DNA of 64,000 bases from Lepidostoma basale (GCA_022606425.2 JAHDVF020001035.1:434001-498000); one strand, 5' to 3'. Counted from the first letter of the stretch, positions 32,746-43,520 are shown. Notes: a model not told the origin generated them from the sequence alone. Made by a program: numbers and translations.

Positions 32746-33490
32746 GCTCATTATCCCTGATATATTTTTATGATTTCCCCAAAATTTGTTTTTTCAACGA
32801 TTTTGCTGTTATAACGATACACGTAAATGAAAACAGTATATTATTTGACTCCCGATGGTAAGATTATAATGTTACCAAAATAAGTTTATGCAAGTGAATA
32901 AATATCAATTGAATGAAAGTGGTTTTGATTCCCCCATATTAATTATTATAACTTAATTCTTCAAAGTAAATTTGTTTTTACTATTACATATTCGTCTTCA
33001 TTTTGTATTGTAAATGTCATATCAAAGATATATAAAGCTATTTATAACATCTACTTGTAATCTTTGTTTAATAAGACGAAAATACATGGATATATTTTAG
33101 ATGAACGAAAGAACCTTGTAACAATATTTCAACTCTTTCCTTAATATGTCTTCTTCATTATACATATTCTCCAGTAAGAACTTTAAACATTAAAGATATT
33201 AAGCATGTCCTGTAATTTGTTTTTGTCATAAATATAAAAAAGTTTGATTCTATTTACATATTCAAATTTGAACCCAAAACACAAAAAAATAACATAAAAG
33301 AAAAATAATGATTGTTTCAATTTTGTTAAAATTTTATATCACTTTGAATTTTATATTTTTACAAAAAATCTTAACGGTTTTTTCATTTGTAATTTAATAT
33401 ATGTTAAATGTGTGGTTTACAAAATGGAAATTACTATAATAACCTATTAACATAGATTCCTGTAATTGTCTTAAAGAATATTTTCTGTTA
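32746..33490. other. AT-rich intron, nothing identified
   Basis: No coding or element signature seen. Confidence 0.4.
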
Positions 33491-33494
33491 TATC

Positions 33495-34040
33495 ATCATC
33501 ATCATCATCAGCCTTTAGTCGTCCAGTGCTGAACATAGGCCTCCCTTCCCGACTTTCTTGAGCTCCTGCCACTCTCTTGATGTCATCAGACCATCTGGTT
33601 TGTGGTCTGCTGCAGGATTTCTAAGGCCGGTTCTCGGTCGCCACTTCAGTGCGTCTTGTCCACCGATCATCCGTTGTCCTCACTATATGGCAAATTCCAC
33701 TTCAACAAGGCTATTTTGCTCGCTACATCCACAACTTTGGTTATTTCTCTGATCCATTCATTTCGCTGAATCCTGTCTTGCGGACTGATGTTTAACATCT
33801 TCCTCTCCATTGCTCGCTGGGTCACTTGGAGTTTCTGTGTTGTCCTTCTTGTGAACGTAACTGTTTCCAGCCCGTATGTCAGTACTGAGAGAATGCTCAT
33901 GTCAAACATATTTTTCTTCAGGTGGTTCACGAATCTTTTAGACTTAAGGATATAGGACAGTTTACCGACAGCAGCCCATGCAAGACCTCGCCTACGTTTG
34001 ATCTCGGCTTCTTGGCTGTCAACGCCCAGCTTGGCCTGTT
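33495..34040 (-). mobile_element. Retrotransposon fragment (GRPQLRW family) with (ATC)n tail
   Basis: The left end is (ATC)8-like, i.e. a (GAT)n 3' tail. Minus strand: MNHLKKNMFDMSILSVLTYG, LETVTFTRRTTQKLQVTQRA, MERKMLNISPQDRIQRNEWI and VDVASKIALLKWNL. Frameshifted after the IALLKW motif. Confidence 0.9.
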
Positions 34041-34164
34041 ATATAGTTGTTTATAAAATATGTATTTTTTTTAACTGCTAAATATTTTATTTTCGCATAT
34101 ACAAACACTGTAGTAATTCATTGAATTAACAAAACGTAATTTTGGAATATCCTTTAATTTATTG

Positions 34165-34950
34165 GGACAGGCAATAAAGTAAGTGGTGCGCTTAAAGCGT
34201 CATTGCAAATAAAATTCTACCAAAAAAATCTAAGATGGCAGTACACAATGGTATTTTTAAACAAACATTGAACTGGTAAAAAAGGATAAGACTAGAAAAA
34301 ATTCAATATAAATGATACATATTAGACAAATAATTATAAGATCTGTATATGATAGGTTGTCGAATGTAATTACAAAAGTAAATGCAGTGCAAATGAAAGT
34401 GCTATGAATAAAATAATGAAAGGGTCATTAGATTGCTTTTAATACATGAAAATAATGAATCAAGAAAGAATGGTGAAGAAAGTATTTCTAAACTACCTTC
34501 TTGGCCGAATGGCAAATGTTATGACTTCCACACCGAAGGTCACGGGTTCAATTCATGGAGATGCCAGCTCGATTATCACACTGTCATTATTCTGGTGTAG
34601 AATTCACGTGACAGTAAATTGGCGCTAGATTAGCTACGTATCACATGTCACGAGAATCAATATGACAGCTACCCTTTATGTGGATTTGGCTCGCGCTGTA
34701 ATGTTGAAATTCACCAAAAATATTAAATAATAATAATATTAATAACTATGTAAACGGAACAAGAAATAAGATAGAGGAAATTGTGGCACGATCAAATTAA
34801 TCAGATCATGTCAGCCACGTGAAAAATCTGAGAACGAGCGTGCATGATACAATGTTTGGGAATCAAGAGAAGTATGCAACGAAAGAACAGTGTGGTGGTC
34901 CATTCTTTCTGCCTTTCTCTTCAGACAGACTTGTGATGGTTAGTTCGGAA
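34165..34950 (+). mobile_element. RTE-like 3' fragment split by a SINE
   Basis: 34165-34490: AATAAAGTAAGTGGTGCGCT, GATGGCAGTACACAATGG, TGAAAGGGTCATTAGATTG. 34740-34950: ACGGAACAAGAAATAAGATA and ATTCTTTCTGCCTTTCTC, ending TTGTGATGGTTAGTT. The SINE at 34493-34735 lies between. Confidence 0.8.
34493..34735 (+). mobile_element. tRNA-derived SINE, copy 5, nested in an RTE copy
   Basis: CCTTCTTGGCCGAATGGCAA (A-box part), ACGGGTTCAATTCATGG (B box), GTAGAATTCACGTGACAGTA, TTAGCTACGTATCACATGTC and a (AAT)n-like tail before RTE sequence resumes. Confidence 0.9.
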
Positions 34951-35029
34951 GTTAGTTGCCTTAAATTGATTTAATGTTGGTTTTGATTCCATCCGAATGT
35001 TTATGCGTAAAATCTCACTTTTTTCCTTG

Positions 35030-35460
35030 TAATATTATTCTTCTTCTTCTCCAGCCTGTATTGACCGTCCACTCCTGGACGTAGGCCTCCTCTCGCATTT
35101 TCCATTCTCTTCTATTCTGAGCGATCCGTATCCAGGCACTTCCCGCACTTCTCCGGATATCGTCGCGCCAACGCAACTGCGGGCGCCCAACTCCACGCTT
35201 TGCCGTCCTTGGCCACCAGCACAGCAGTCGACTTGTCCACTTTTCATCTGGATCGCGAGCGACATGTCCCGGCCATCGCCATTTGAGGGTTGCGGCCATC
35301 TTGATAACATCGGAAACCTTTGTCCTGACTCTTATGTCCTCATTTCTGAGTCTGTCCCGTAAACTGATACCCAACATGGCTCTCCCCATTGCTATCTGAG
35401 TGACTCTTAGCTTGTTGACACTTTCTTGTGACATTGTGACTTTCTCAATACAATTGTACT
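35030..35460 (-). mobile_element. Retrotransposon fragment (GRPQLRW family), longest frame
   Basis: A 139-codon minus-strand frame: SQESVNKLRVTQIAMGRAML, GISLRDRLRNEDIRVRTKVS, MAATLKWRWPGHVARDPDEK, GVGRPQLRWRDDIRRSAGSA, AYVQEWTVNTGWRRR. This is the C-terminus of an endonuclease/RT polyprotein widespread in insect genomes. 5'-truncated, but its last 139 codons are unbroken, so among the younger copies here. Confidence 0.92.
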
Positions 35461-35931
35461 CTCAATACTTGTAATATTGTCTTCAGTCAAATCGATTTTT
35501 CTTAAAGCAGAACAGCTTTAAGCAACTATAGTACAGCACACTTTATACGGCAGAACTGAAATCACTCAAGCTTCAAATATGTTCAATGGGAAATCGAGAA
35601 TAGTTGGAAATAGTTTTAAAAGTAAAAGTTTTAGGGTAAGAATGGATGAAATGAATGGACCTTGAACAACAACTGCTATAGATAAAGTTTCACATGTCAA
35701 GCTTACATGTACCAATATACTTCTATAACACAACTAGGAATCCACTCTAATGTATTAAAGCGCCATACTCGTATGCATTACTTGATTGGTTTCACGATTT
35801 GGTTAATGAATTTAAAAACAATTTTGTCTGATAGTATTTTTATCGAGGTGTTTTGTATGTATTAAACCTTCATCACATTATTAGTATTACAAACAACTAA
35901 ATATACAAATTGAAAGACTTTGTTTATAACA

Positions 35932-36098
35932 TAAATAAATATAAATGTTGTGGCGATGAGGTTCGCAACCCATCACACCGCGTCTCTCGCGATGGCGAAA
36001 AGAGAAGGTTGGAGTGCCGCATCGATTAAAGTGTGGCAGTCCATTCTTTCTGCCTACCCTTTCGGGGAGACGGCGTGATGGTTAGTTAGTTAGTTAGT
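35932..36098 (+). mobile_element. Short RTE-derived element with 13-bp target duplication
   Basis: Flanked by TTTGTTTATAACA at 35919-35931 and 36099-36111. The head is TGTGGCGATGAGGTTCGCAA and CCATCACACCGCGTCTCTCG; after ~40 bp it joins directly to the RTE 3' end GTGTGGCAGTCCATTCTTTC, GCCTACCCTTTCGGGGAGAC and (TTAG)n. No coding part remains. A second head copy is at 17376. It behaves like a SINE using the RTE machinery. Confidence 0.88.
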
Positions 36099-36179
36099 TT
36101 TGTTTATAACAAAATATGTTAGTGCTTCGTTTATGTGGAGAGTTTGAACAGCTGTTAAAAATAAAAATTGTGATTAAAT

Positions 36180-36420
36180 AACAATGTTTTTAATTGTAAT
36201 AGTTAATAATGTTGAAATTTAGTGTTTCAGTCAAAACGATGCACTATTTATAAAATTTGAATAACATGCAAGGTGTCGGAGAAATCGACGTGCGTGTATA
36301 ACACGATGTATGAATGTTGAGGAAACGATAAGTGTTTGTCAAGAAAGGACATTGTGTTCGTTCATTATTTCTGCCTATCCCTTCGGAGACACGGCTTGAT
36401 GGATATTTAGCTGGTTATAT
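36180..36420 (+). mobile_element. FB-B tail relic followed by RTE-like 3' end
   Basis: 36215-36262 has TAGTGTTTCAGTCAAAACGA and GCACTATTTA (the FB-B outer tail). 36268-36420 is an RTE 3' end: GAGAAATCGACGTGCGTGTA, ATTTCTGCCTATCCCTTCGG, ACGGCTTGATGG. Confidence 0.75.
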
Positions 36421-36439
36421 AGTTAAAAATATGTACCCA

Positions 36440-36690
36440 AAAGTGAAAAAACAATCGTGTATTATTTTAAATAATGAAAAAAATTTAAAATCTATAAAAA
36501 AGTATATTTAGTATAAATCCACTGATATTTTGTTTCTTTGACCGGTTTCGGCATTTGATTCCATCTTTTGGTGACAAAAAAGGGAGCAAGCTGAATTTTA
36601 TTTTTTCATTCCTTACAATGAACTTACCATGAAATTTCAAATTACAACGTTATTTTTTTGCATATTATTTAAAAAAAATTATGGATCTCT
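36440..36690 (-). repeat. FB-D relic, half copy
   Basis: On the minus strand: CCAAAAGATGG, a loop, ATGCCGAAACCGGTCAAAG; the region resembles 57074-57530 (TATTTTGTTTCTTTGACCGG, then ACAATGAACTTACCATGAAA at the right edge). Confidence 0.65.
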
Positions 36691-37565
36691 TAAGTATTAT
36701 CTAAATGCCATTTTTTTAACAGGCAATGTTAATTTTAGTTTGAATCTAAAATTCGATTTTGGACCTACAAATAAAAAAATCAACATTATTAAAACGAAAT
36801 AATAATACTATTTTGTTTATTTTACGTGTCACAATTAACTATTATAAAGTGCGGCAAAGATAAAATTGATCAAAACCATTCACTTATACACGAAATATCT
36901 CCAAATTTACGGGACACCACATGGACTAAACCAAATTTTCCAAATCAGAACTAGAACATCATTATAATGTAATAGTATTATTAATCGACCTTCATAATCA
37001 ACTCCGGCAAAGGATGGTAAAATGTTACAGACTCGTGTAGTCAGAACTTAAACACAAAGTAAAGGCTTAGATCCCAATAGATATCCCTTTGATCATAAAA
37101 ACGGCGCTTTATAAATCGTCCAAATTATTATTACATTATTAATGCTTTGAATATCCCGGACAGAGTTTGTAGGTAATCAACTCAATTCCTTTTAAAGGCA
37201 ATAACTGTTTTGAATAATTAAAATCTTTAAGTAGCACAACATACTATGTATTTAAAATTTATCGATACAACATACTACACTTTTCATTTAAAGAAAAAAT
37301 AAAATAAGAAAATATTACAAATAATCAATAAATTTAACTTCAAGTCCAATAATTGATTCATTTCCTTTGTTGCAAGATTAATACCTGTATCTTTAAGTTT
37401 CTTTTGTTACCCTGACAGAGCTCCGGCGAAAGCGAAACTGGTTGGTTTAAACAACAAAATAGTGATCTAATAACTAGAAAAAGTGAGCTCATATAATGTT
37501 TTAATATAAAAGACCATGTGAAAATAATATAATACTATGGATAGGCGAAGGATATACGACCTACT
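36691..37565. other. AT-rich intron, repeat trace at 37090-37140
   Basis: AAAAACGGCGCTTTATAAAT near 37098 is the inverse of the sequence inserted in SINE copy 1 (8640-8665). Nothing else recognised. Confidence 0.4.
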
Positions 37566-37890
37566 TTATTAGTTCTTGAATACTGGTATAAAACTCAATA
37601 TCAAATAACTAATTCAAATGCTTTGCCTTCTTAGGCATTATCCAAAAATTGACAAAGACAAAAAACTTTTACGTTTCTTAGTAAGGCGAAACATTTTATT
37701 CCCATAAAAAATAATCTCTCTCTTTTCGCGGGGTCTCTTTTTGCGGTGCACCTATTTGGATATAATTTGTGGTGTTCTACCCTCTGGCATTCTTTCCACA
37801 TGGCCAGTCCACCGTAGGCGTTGAGACTTCAGAATCTCACTACTGTTTCATGGTTAATCCCATAAAATATAATAAAACTTCAAAAAAAAA
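37566..37890. repeat. Foldback element FB-A, copy 9, with a nested fragment
   Basis: TTCTTGAATACTGGTATAAA, GGCATTATCC, GGCGAAACATTTTATTCCCA; then a ~145-bp insertion (37711-37856, with TTTCGCGGGGTCTCTTTTTG and CACATGGCCAGTCCACCGTA, a retroelement end), then TCCCATAAAATATAATAAAA. TCCCATAAAA is repeated on both sides of the insertion. Confidence 0.8.
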
Positions 37891-38149
37891 ACACAGATGA
37901 TAGACGACCCTATTTTTGGGTAATCAAAGATGTCAGACATGAAACAAGAAGGACCCAACCCAAAAATTAAAATTTGTTCTTTATTAATTAACTTCAACGT
38001 TCATTATTGATATTTGCTGAAGAAATATGGTGTAAATATGTAATGAAAACATGTAAAAAGGAATTAAAATAAATTAATAGTACATATTTAATTATTATTC
38101 AATTGTTATTTGAGATATTAAAATATCCTTGTTTCGAAAGCTAGCTGCC

Positions 38150-38240
38150 ATTTTATGTTGAGACCAGAAGATACCAGCAAACTGCTGAAACTGGTCAGGA
38201 CTAAAACAAGCACTGGAATAAAAAAAATCCATTAATTATA
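38150..38240 (+). repeat. Hammerhead-like half element, FB-D type
   Basis: GACCAGAAGATACC, CAGCAAACTGCTG, AAACTGGTCAGG. Stem II CAGC/GCTG pairs perfectly; GAAAC is present as TGAAACTG; then GGTC. The U4 position is A, as in FB-D. Confidence 0.55.
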
Positions 38241-38721
38241 AATTATCACTAAGGATATGACCAATATACAATCGATAAATGCCTTATAAATTCCGACACG
38301 AAATCAACCCACGAACATGTATTATCATAAGTAATAAAACTTAAAATTATCACCGCTCAGATTTGAACCTGCGACCTTCTGGTACCCAGACAAGTTTTTG
38401 GAATACTAAGAAAACACGAGCAGAGTTTTGGTTCACTTCGAGAAACTTTTGAAGTACAGCGAGGAGGATCTATCTCCCGTGTTTTAGATTTTCTAGTACA
38501 CAAGCCTAGAGCCTTACAAGAACAAACTTTGAGAAAACACTCGATATTATTAATCATCAATGTTAAAGCTTACAAATTTTACTGACGGACAAAATAAAGC
38601 GTGGTTATTGTACGGTTACTACCGAGTAGTGGAATATAGGGTTATATTTATTTTAATTATAAGATTTCGATTTTTTTTTTTAATTATTTTTTTAACTGTC
38701 AAAACTGACCACATTTATTAT

Positions 38722-38776
38722 CTTCTTATTCAGCCTATTCCCGTCCACTCCTGGACAAAGGGCTCCTCCATTTGTC
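38722..38776 (-). mobile_element. Retrotransposon relic (GRPQLRW family, 3' end)
   Basis: TTCTTATTCAGCCTATTCCC and GTCCACTCCTGGACAAAGGG match the left ends of the 10705 and 26935 copies. About 55 bp. Confidence 0.75.
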
Positions 38777-38869
38777 AACCATAAAATCGTCGTCATACTG
38801 AATTAAACATCGTCATAACGGAAGGTTGTCGAAAATAATAAAGTGGTGTAAATACAAATGCACTGTTCC

Positions 38870-38990
38870 TCTTTTTTTATATACTTTATAAATATATACA
38901 ACACTTATATTAAAAAAATTAAATTACACAGACTTGTTTCGGACAAACAGTCCTTCTTCAGTGATACATATTATAAAGATACGTTTTTAA
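38870..38990 (-). repeat. FB-C half copy with intact hammerhead-like core
   Basis: Minus strand 38961-38931: CTGAAGA, A, GGAC, loop TGTTT, GTCC, GAAAC, AA, GTC. All core positions of a hammerhead fit (position 7 is free). Stem I has only A-U and C-G next to the core in cis. The left arm TATATACAACACTTATATTA matches FB-C flanks. Confidence 0.7.
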
Positions 38991-39019
38991 AATATTGTAA
39001 AATTGTTTACAAATTTACA

Positions 39020-39350
39020 AGTTGGTAATATAATATTTTAAACTGTTAATGAATAAACTTTGTTTTTTGTATCACAACTGTATTTTATTTTACGCGACAG
39101 CTGATTCATCAATCAATGTTGACATCATCAGGTGTTACAATAATATGTCAAATCTTCGTGATTTTTCGAATCTTTTTGTGTATTTGTTCCTATGTCAATT
39201 TGAATAATTACGTGATTATGGTAACACCTGATGATGTCAACATTGGTTGATAAAACAGCTGTCGCGTAAAATCAAATACAATTGTGATACGAAAAACAAA
39301 GTTTATTCATTAACAGTTTTAAATGTTAAGGTATCATAGTGTTTCGGCCA
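39020..39350. repeat. Foldback element FB-B, copy 3
   Basis: TTTTAAACTGTTAATGAATA and its inverse; ACGCGACAGCTGATTCATCA and CTGATGATGTCAACATTGGT / TTGATAAAACAGCTGTCGCG. Both arms keep CTGATGA and GTC, but GAAAC has decayed to GAATC or TAAAAC. It lies 275 bp before the 39625 exon. Confidence 0.85.
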
Positions 39351-39624
39351 AAAGAATGGGCTATTTAATATAATATTTGTTATATTTTACACTGCCGCTT
39401 TATATTTTAATCGATCTAAGGCAATTTCGAGTTCCATTCACGCCGTTCAAGTATTCTCCATTCATCGTCATTTCTTTGTCTATAGACATAACGAAAATGG
39501 AAAACACAATACGTTACAAATATTTGCACATCGTACGTAATGTCTTTCATATACACCGTGTCAATAGCAATTGTACACAAAACAAAACAAATAAAACGAG
39601 CGTTCACGTTTATTTTGTTCGCAG

Positions 39625-39759
39625 ATATCTACCGGTTCCGGCATCCTGTCTCATAACGTGAACCTGAACATCGTCATACCGGAAGCTTTCATTCTGGGTT
39701 CCGGCGAGCATCACGTGGATACCGGAAGTGTCATCAACCTTGTCTGCATCATTGAAAAC
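39625..39759 (+). CDS. dpr: Dpr-family receptor, internal exon: end of Ig1, linker, start of Ig2
   Basis: A 45-codon exon between TTGTTCGCAG and GTAAGT, phase 0 at both ends. It encodes the Ig1 G strand (STGSGILSHNVNLNIVIPE), the short linker and the Ig2 A and B strands, with GSGEHHVDTGS followed by INLVCIIEN, which carries the first Ig2 cysteine. The motif STG(T/S)G..S..VNLNVVVPEA is a family hallmark. No internal stop and good splice sites argue for a live gene. The open reading frames on the opposite strand over this exon are shadows. Confidence 0.95.
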
Positions 39760-39764
39760 GTAAG

Positions 39765-40165
39765 TAAAAATTCTACAAAATGATATATTTTTTGAATATA
39801 TAAACACTCGTATTTATGAAGGATCTAGTTGGTCTTTGGTTGTTTACAAAAAAAAAACTTACACAAACTATTTAAATTTATTTATGTTAATAATATTATG
39901 TTTACAATTTTTCCATTTTTATTAATCTACCAATAAATTAAAAATCTTATCAAAAAAGTTGTTTTAGGGGTTACGCCACTCTGGCAATCGGAAAAATAGG
40001 TATAAAAATTTACTTTATTTTAACCACAGCCATTACATACAATAATTTTAATTTTATACATGTTTGTAGTATTTTTATAAATAATTTACAATATTAAATA
40101 TATAAATAATAATTATATGAAGAAAATGGCTGAGATATAAGCCGATATGTGGAAATTTTAAATGA
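39765..40165. other. AT-rich intron start, nothing identified
   Basis: Plain AT-rich sequence after the 39759 donor. Confidence 0.4.
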
Positions 40166-40166
40166 A

Positions 40167-40378
40167 TTGTTTCTTGAACATTGGTGTATCGAATCAGTTT
40201 TCCAGAAGTTTAAATACAATTTTTGAGAATGACATGTTTTACCTTGCTGAGGCATCATCAAATGTCATTCAATCACAAATTTAATATATTTTTACCATAT
40301 GCTTGAGGATAGCGAAACATGGCATTTCCATAAACTATAATAAAACGTCTAGAAAACGGACGTTTTCATCCCAATCAA
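40167..40378. repeat. Foldback element FB-A, copy 10
   Basis: AATTGTTTCTTGAACATTGG, CCAGAAGTTTAAATAC, GACATGTTTTACC; right arm GCGAAACATGGCATTTCC and TCTAGAAAACGGACGTTTTC. Confidence 0.8.
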
Positions 40379-40930
40379 TAAAGAATTTTTAAAACCTAAA
40401 ATAATTTATGAAAATATGAACTAATGCTATAATTTTAACATATAAACCATTCATTTTTTAACAGATACAAAAATACTCTAATTAATTTACGTTTGGAAGT
40501 GCTTTGTTTCTATGGCGAGTAAATAATGTATTACTGTATAGATATTACATTATAAGTTTTGATAGAAGGCAAAAAACGAAAGAAATTTCTGTCATCCAAC
40601 TATGGAAATAAGCTGATTCATCATCCAATTACAAACTTATTCCGTATTTTTGCAAGCTGTGATCCCAAACTTGATAATTGTGGAGAAAAAATAAGCCGTA
40701 TCATGGTTTAATTATTTCTACATTACGGAATATAAGGGCAAAGATGTGTACAAAGATTTTTATAAATATAACAAATTGACTAACCATATATTTTTTTTAA
40801 TTTTGATATTGACAGAATCAATTCCATATCATTTTTTGTAAATACACTAGTTAATTTATATACATCTTAGACAAGTTATGACGACGAACAGCCTTCAAAT
40901 TAAGAATTCTTAAATAAATTAATGTACTAG
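40379..40930. other. AT-rich intron, nothing identified
   Basis: No hallmark recognised. Confidence 0.4.
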
Positions 40931-40934
40931 AGAT

Positions 40935-41184
40935 AAGCAGCATGAACAAAACTGACTATATGGTGTACTAAAAGTTATCATCGCAAGCAAAAGCCTACAC
41001 AAAAAGCTTAAATGGCGGTGCATAATATTGTTCTTGTGTCGACCTTTATATATGGAAATGGAGCATGAAACTGGCTAAAGAAGAATGATAAATTATATAT
41101 CTTAGACGAATGAGTCTTGGACAAATGAAAATATATGAAGTAAATGCAGTGCGAATGAAAATGTTATGAACAAAATAATTGAAG
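40935..41184 (+). mobile_element. RTE-like fragment, decayed
   Basis: Plus strand: GCAGCATGAACAAAACTGAC, AGTTATCATCGCAAGCAAAA, TATGGAAATGGAGCATGAAA (YGNGA), GTAAATGCAGTGCGAATGAA. The usual 3' tail is absent. Confidence 0.7.
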
Positions 41185-41185
41185 A

Positions 41186-41947
41186 TGGAACAGGTTCTGA
41201 ACTCTTGTTATTCCTGTCCACTCTTTGATGTTATGCAGCCAGGACGCTGCCTTCTACCAGCTCCCAGACGTCCCTCCACTTTGCTCATTAATATCAGTCG
41301 AAAGAGGTGGTATTTTTCTCCCCTCAGCACATGACCCAAATATAAGACCTTTCTAATTTGCACACTTGACAACAGCTCTCTGTTGGCTCTGGCTCTCTGC
41401 ATTACTGACCCTATCGGTCCATGGTATACGGAGCATTCTGCGGTATATCCACATCTCGAACGCTTCCAACCGGTTCATTACATTCACTTTCAGAGTCCAG
41501 GTTTCGCAGACATATATTAGAACAGATCATATCGTGGGTATACTGGCAAAAAACGTTAAGTCGAAAATTGGCAGTTTTGACTTAGTGATGCAGTATTGTA
41601 AAGTTTACAATGCTCTACAAATTGGCAAAATACACGAAGTCGAATGAAACAGATTTTTTCTCTAGTTTTAAAAATAAATTTAACGTTAAATCGTACAAAA
41701 GGTATTTCATACAGGCTAAAAGCTTCAAAAAACTTAATATTTTTCGAAGAGTCTTGTTGAACATTTTTGTACTGGAAAAAAACGTTAACTCTACTTATTG
41801 TCTTCGGCTGAAAAAAATTCCCTCGATTGACTTTTGACAACGACACTTATATGTTTCAAATTTAAAGAAAACTTAAATGTTCGATTTCTCGAAACAGCGA
41901 TTTTAGACTTAACGTTTTTTGCCAGTATACCCACGATATATAACATG
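41186..41947 (-). mobile_element. Retrotransposon fragment (YLGHVLRGEKY family) split by a TIR element
   Basis: Minus-strand frame: MQRARANRELLSSVQIRKVL, YLGHVLRGEKYHLFRLILMS and KVEGRLGAGRRQRPG, after a LKVNVMNRLEAFEMWIYRRM-like part at 41400-41520. A RT C-terminal region. The 405-bp TA-flanked element at 41532-41936 interrupts its 5' side. Confidence 0.85.
41532..41936. mobile_element. 405-bp TIR element flanked by TA (Tc1/mariner-type MITE)
   Basis: Terminal repeats start TCGTGGGTATACTGGCAAAA and AACGTTAAGTC on the left; the right end is the exact inverse through AACGTT and GACTTAACGTTTTTTGCCAG. About 31 bp match without error. TA lies at both outer edges (41530-41531, 41937-41938). The ORFs inside are short and have no transposase motif. 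Confidence 0.9.
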
Positions 41948-42870
41948 TAATCATTCATATATGGTCATAAGCATTTTCAAATCATTATTTCATTTTTGTA
42001 AGCCCTAGCAAAACCAATTACTATCGTCCGACTATAAATCTGATCAGAATTTTAGCTCAGGGCATTTGTCAATGTAACAAAAATGACATTACCTCGGCAA
42101 AGCGAGTCGTAAATTATCTCAGCTGAGTGTAAATGGCGCATGGCTAAATGATTGATTACATTTTAATCAACACAAACGTGCGAAAGTAATTTGGAACTAT
42201 TATTTCTGCTTAAAATAGTTGTAAATTATATTATCTCTCAATTCTGCTATCTCAATCCGTCCCTAAAATCTACCCGACCGTAAGATATGGCGAAATCACG
42301 TGGTTTGAATATGCGTCAATAGGGGTGATCTGAGCTCACTAGGGCTGGTTACGAAACAGAAAGTTATTAAATTAATAACATCTTACACATAAACTTGAGC
42401 ATAATTAAAAAACGTTTTTTGGCGTAATAAACTATCTTATTGCATAATTATGAAATGATTTATAAAAATATGTTTCAAAATCGTTTAATCCTTGAACTAA
42501 ATTTCCGTTGAAATATTATAGAATTTTCTAAAGAATGTTTAAAAACCAAAATCTACTCCCAATTATTACGGCACAACCTTCAACGCACACTAATTTAAAT
42601 AAATTCACAATTAATTTTTTAATCAACAGTGATAAAAATCTCCAGAAATAATATAATAATAATAAAAAAATTGTGTTTGTAAAGAATTGGGATTCAAAAT
42701 TTGTAAAATTTGTAATCCGTAAATAATATAAATTATTATTTTTGTTTAATATTATTTATAAGTTCTTACTGACAAAAAATTATTTGACTAGGTACTTATA
42801 GCAATAAACCCAAATTTGGTACTGTATCGAATTTTAAAGCGTTTTTTTTGTCTTTCTTTGTTAAGTTTTT
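41948..42870. other. Intron sequence, partly less AT-rich
   Basis: 42000-42360 shows no repeat signature and mixed composition; a candidate for conserved non-coding sequence. The rest is AT-rich. Confidence 0.35.
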
Positions 42871-42879
42871 ATTATGTAT

Positions 42880-42990
42880 TTACACCCAAAGATGGAGGTA
42901 TCCTCCGAAACATGATTTTTTTTATATTTTGTGGATTATAAACAACGTTATTTTCTATTTCCAAATTGTATTACAGTGGAATTTCACATT
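42880..42990 (+). repeat. Hammerhead-like half element
   Basis: AAGATGGAGG, TATC, CCTCCGAAACATGATT: stem II GGAGG/CCTCC is perfect and GAAACATG follows, but GTC has become GAT and the left box is AAGATGG. Confidence 0.45.
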
Positions 42991-43159
42991 GTTAATGCCT
43001 TAGCTTTCAATAAAAAATTGTAAAGTTTTTATTTTAAGTCGATCCCATAAAATATAATACGACTTTGCAAATCCAAAGTTTTAATTAATATAAAATTTGC
43101 TCAGAGTTTCGATTCATAGATTTATACATATGATATAAAACATTTTTGAAAAAATACAC

Positions 43160-43460
43160 TAATCTGTAATTGCTTTATGCGTACCGTTGTGGCAACCTTT
43201 CCGTAATTTGAAATCAGAACGGATGGATATTCCATTCAACATCCGTAAAAAGGAACCTTCAAAGCCAAGCAGCCCTATCCCGAGTGGTCAGTGGAACGCC
43301 TCCCGTCCCTGGCGACTAAAAGGGTATGTACCGAAGGTAGCGCTGCGCGACGCATTACGGGGCGATAAAGCCGGGAAGAAAGTAATCTCACCATCTGAGT
43401 TCAGCTCACGGGTATCGCGCCTGACTCGTATGGCAAAACGCTCTAACGAGAGAGAAAAAA
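43160..43460 (+). CDS. GC-rich ORF of unknown origin
   Basis: A frame of ~100 codons (first ATG near 43223) with balanced amino-acid use: MDIPFNIRKKEPSKPSSPIP, SGQWNASRPWRLKGYVPKVA, LRDALRGDKAGKKVISPSEF, SSRVSRLTRMAKRSNERE. The DNA from 43250 to 43450 is much GC-richer than its surroundings and then turns abruptly into A-rich sequence, like a retrotransposed or transferred piece. I do not recognise the family. It ends just before an RTE 3' end. It could be a TE ORF1 remnant, a nested gene exon or a chance frame. Confidence 0.4.
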
Positions 43461-43520
43461 ATCAAAAAATATATTTGAATAAATTCATTTACAATTTTTT
43501 ACAACACTTTAATTATCTAA

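Noticed and set aside
43250..43450. Bacterial contamination or horizontal transfer
   Set aside because: Composition is suggestive, but it is joined to ordinary insect repeats on both sides and I recognise no bacterial protein; kept as an unknown ORF.
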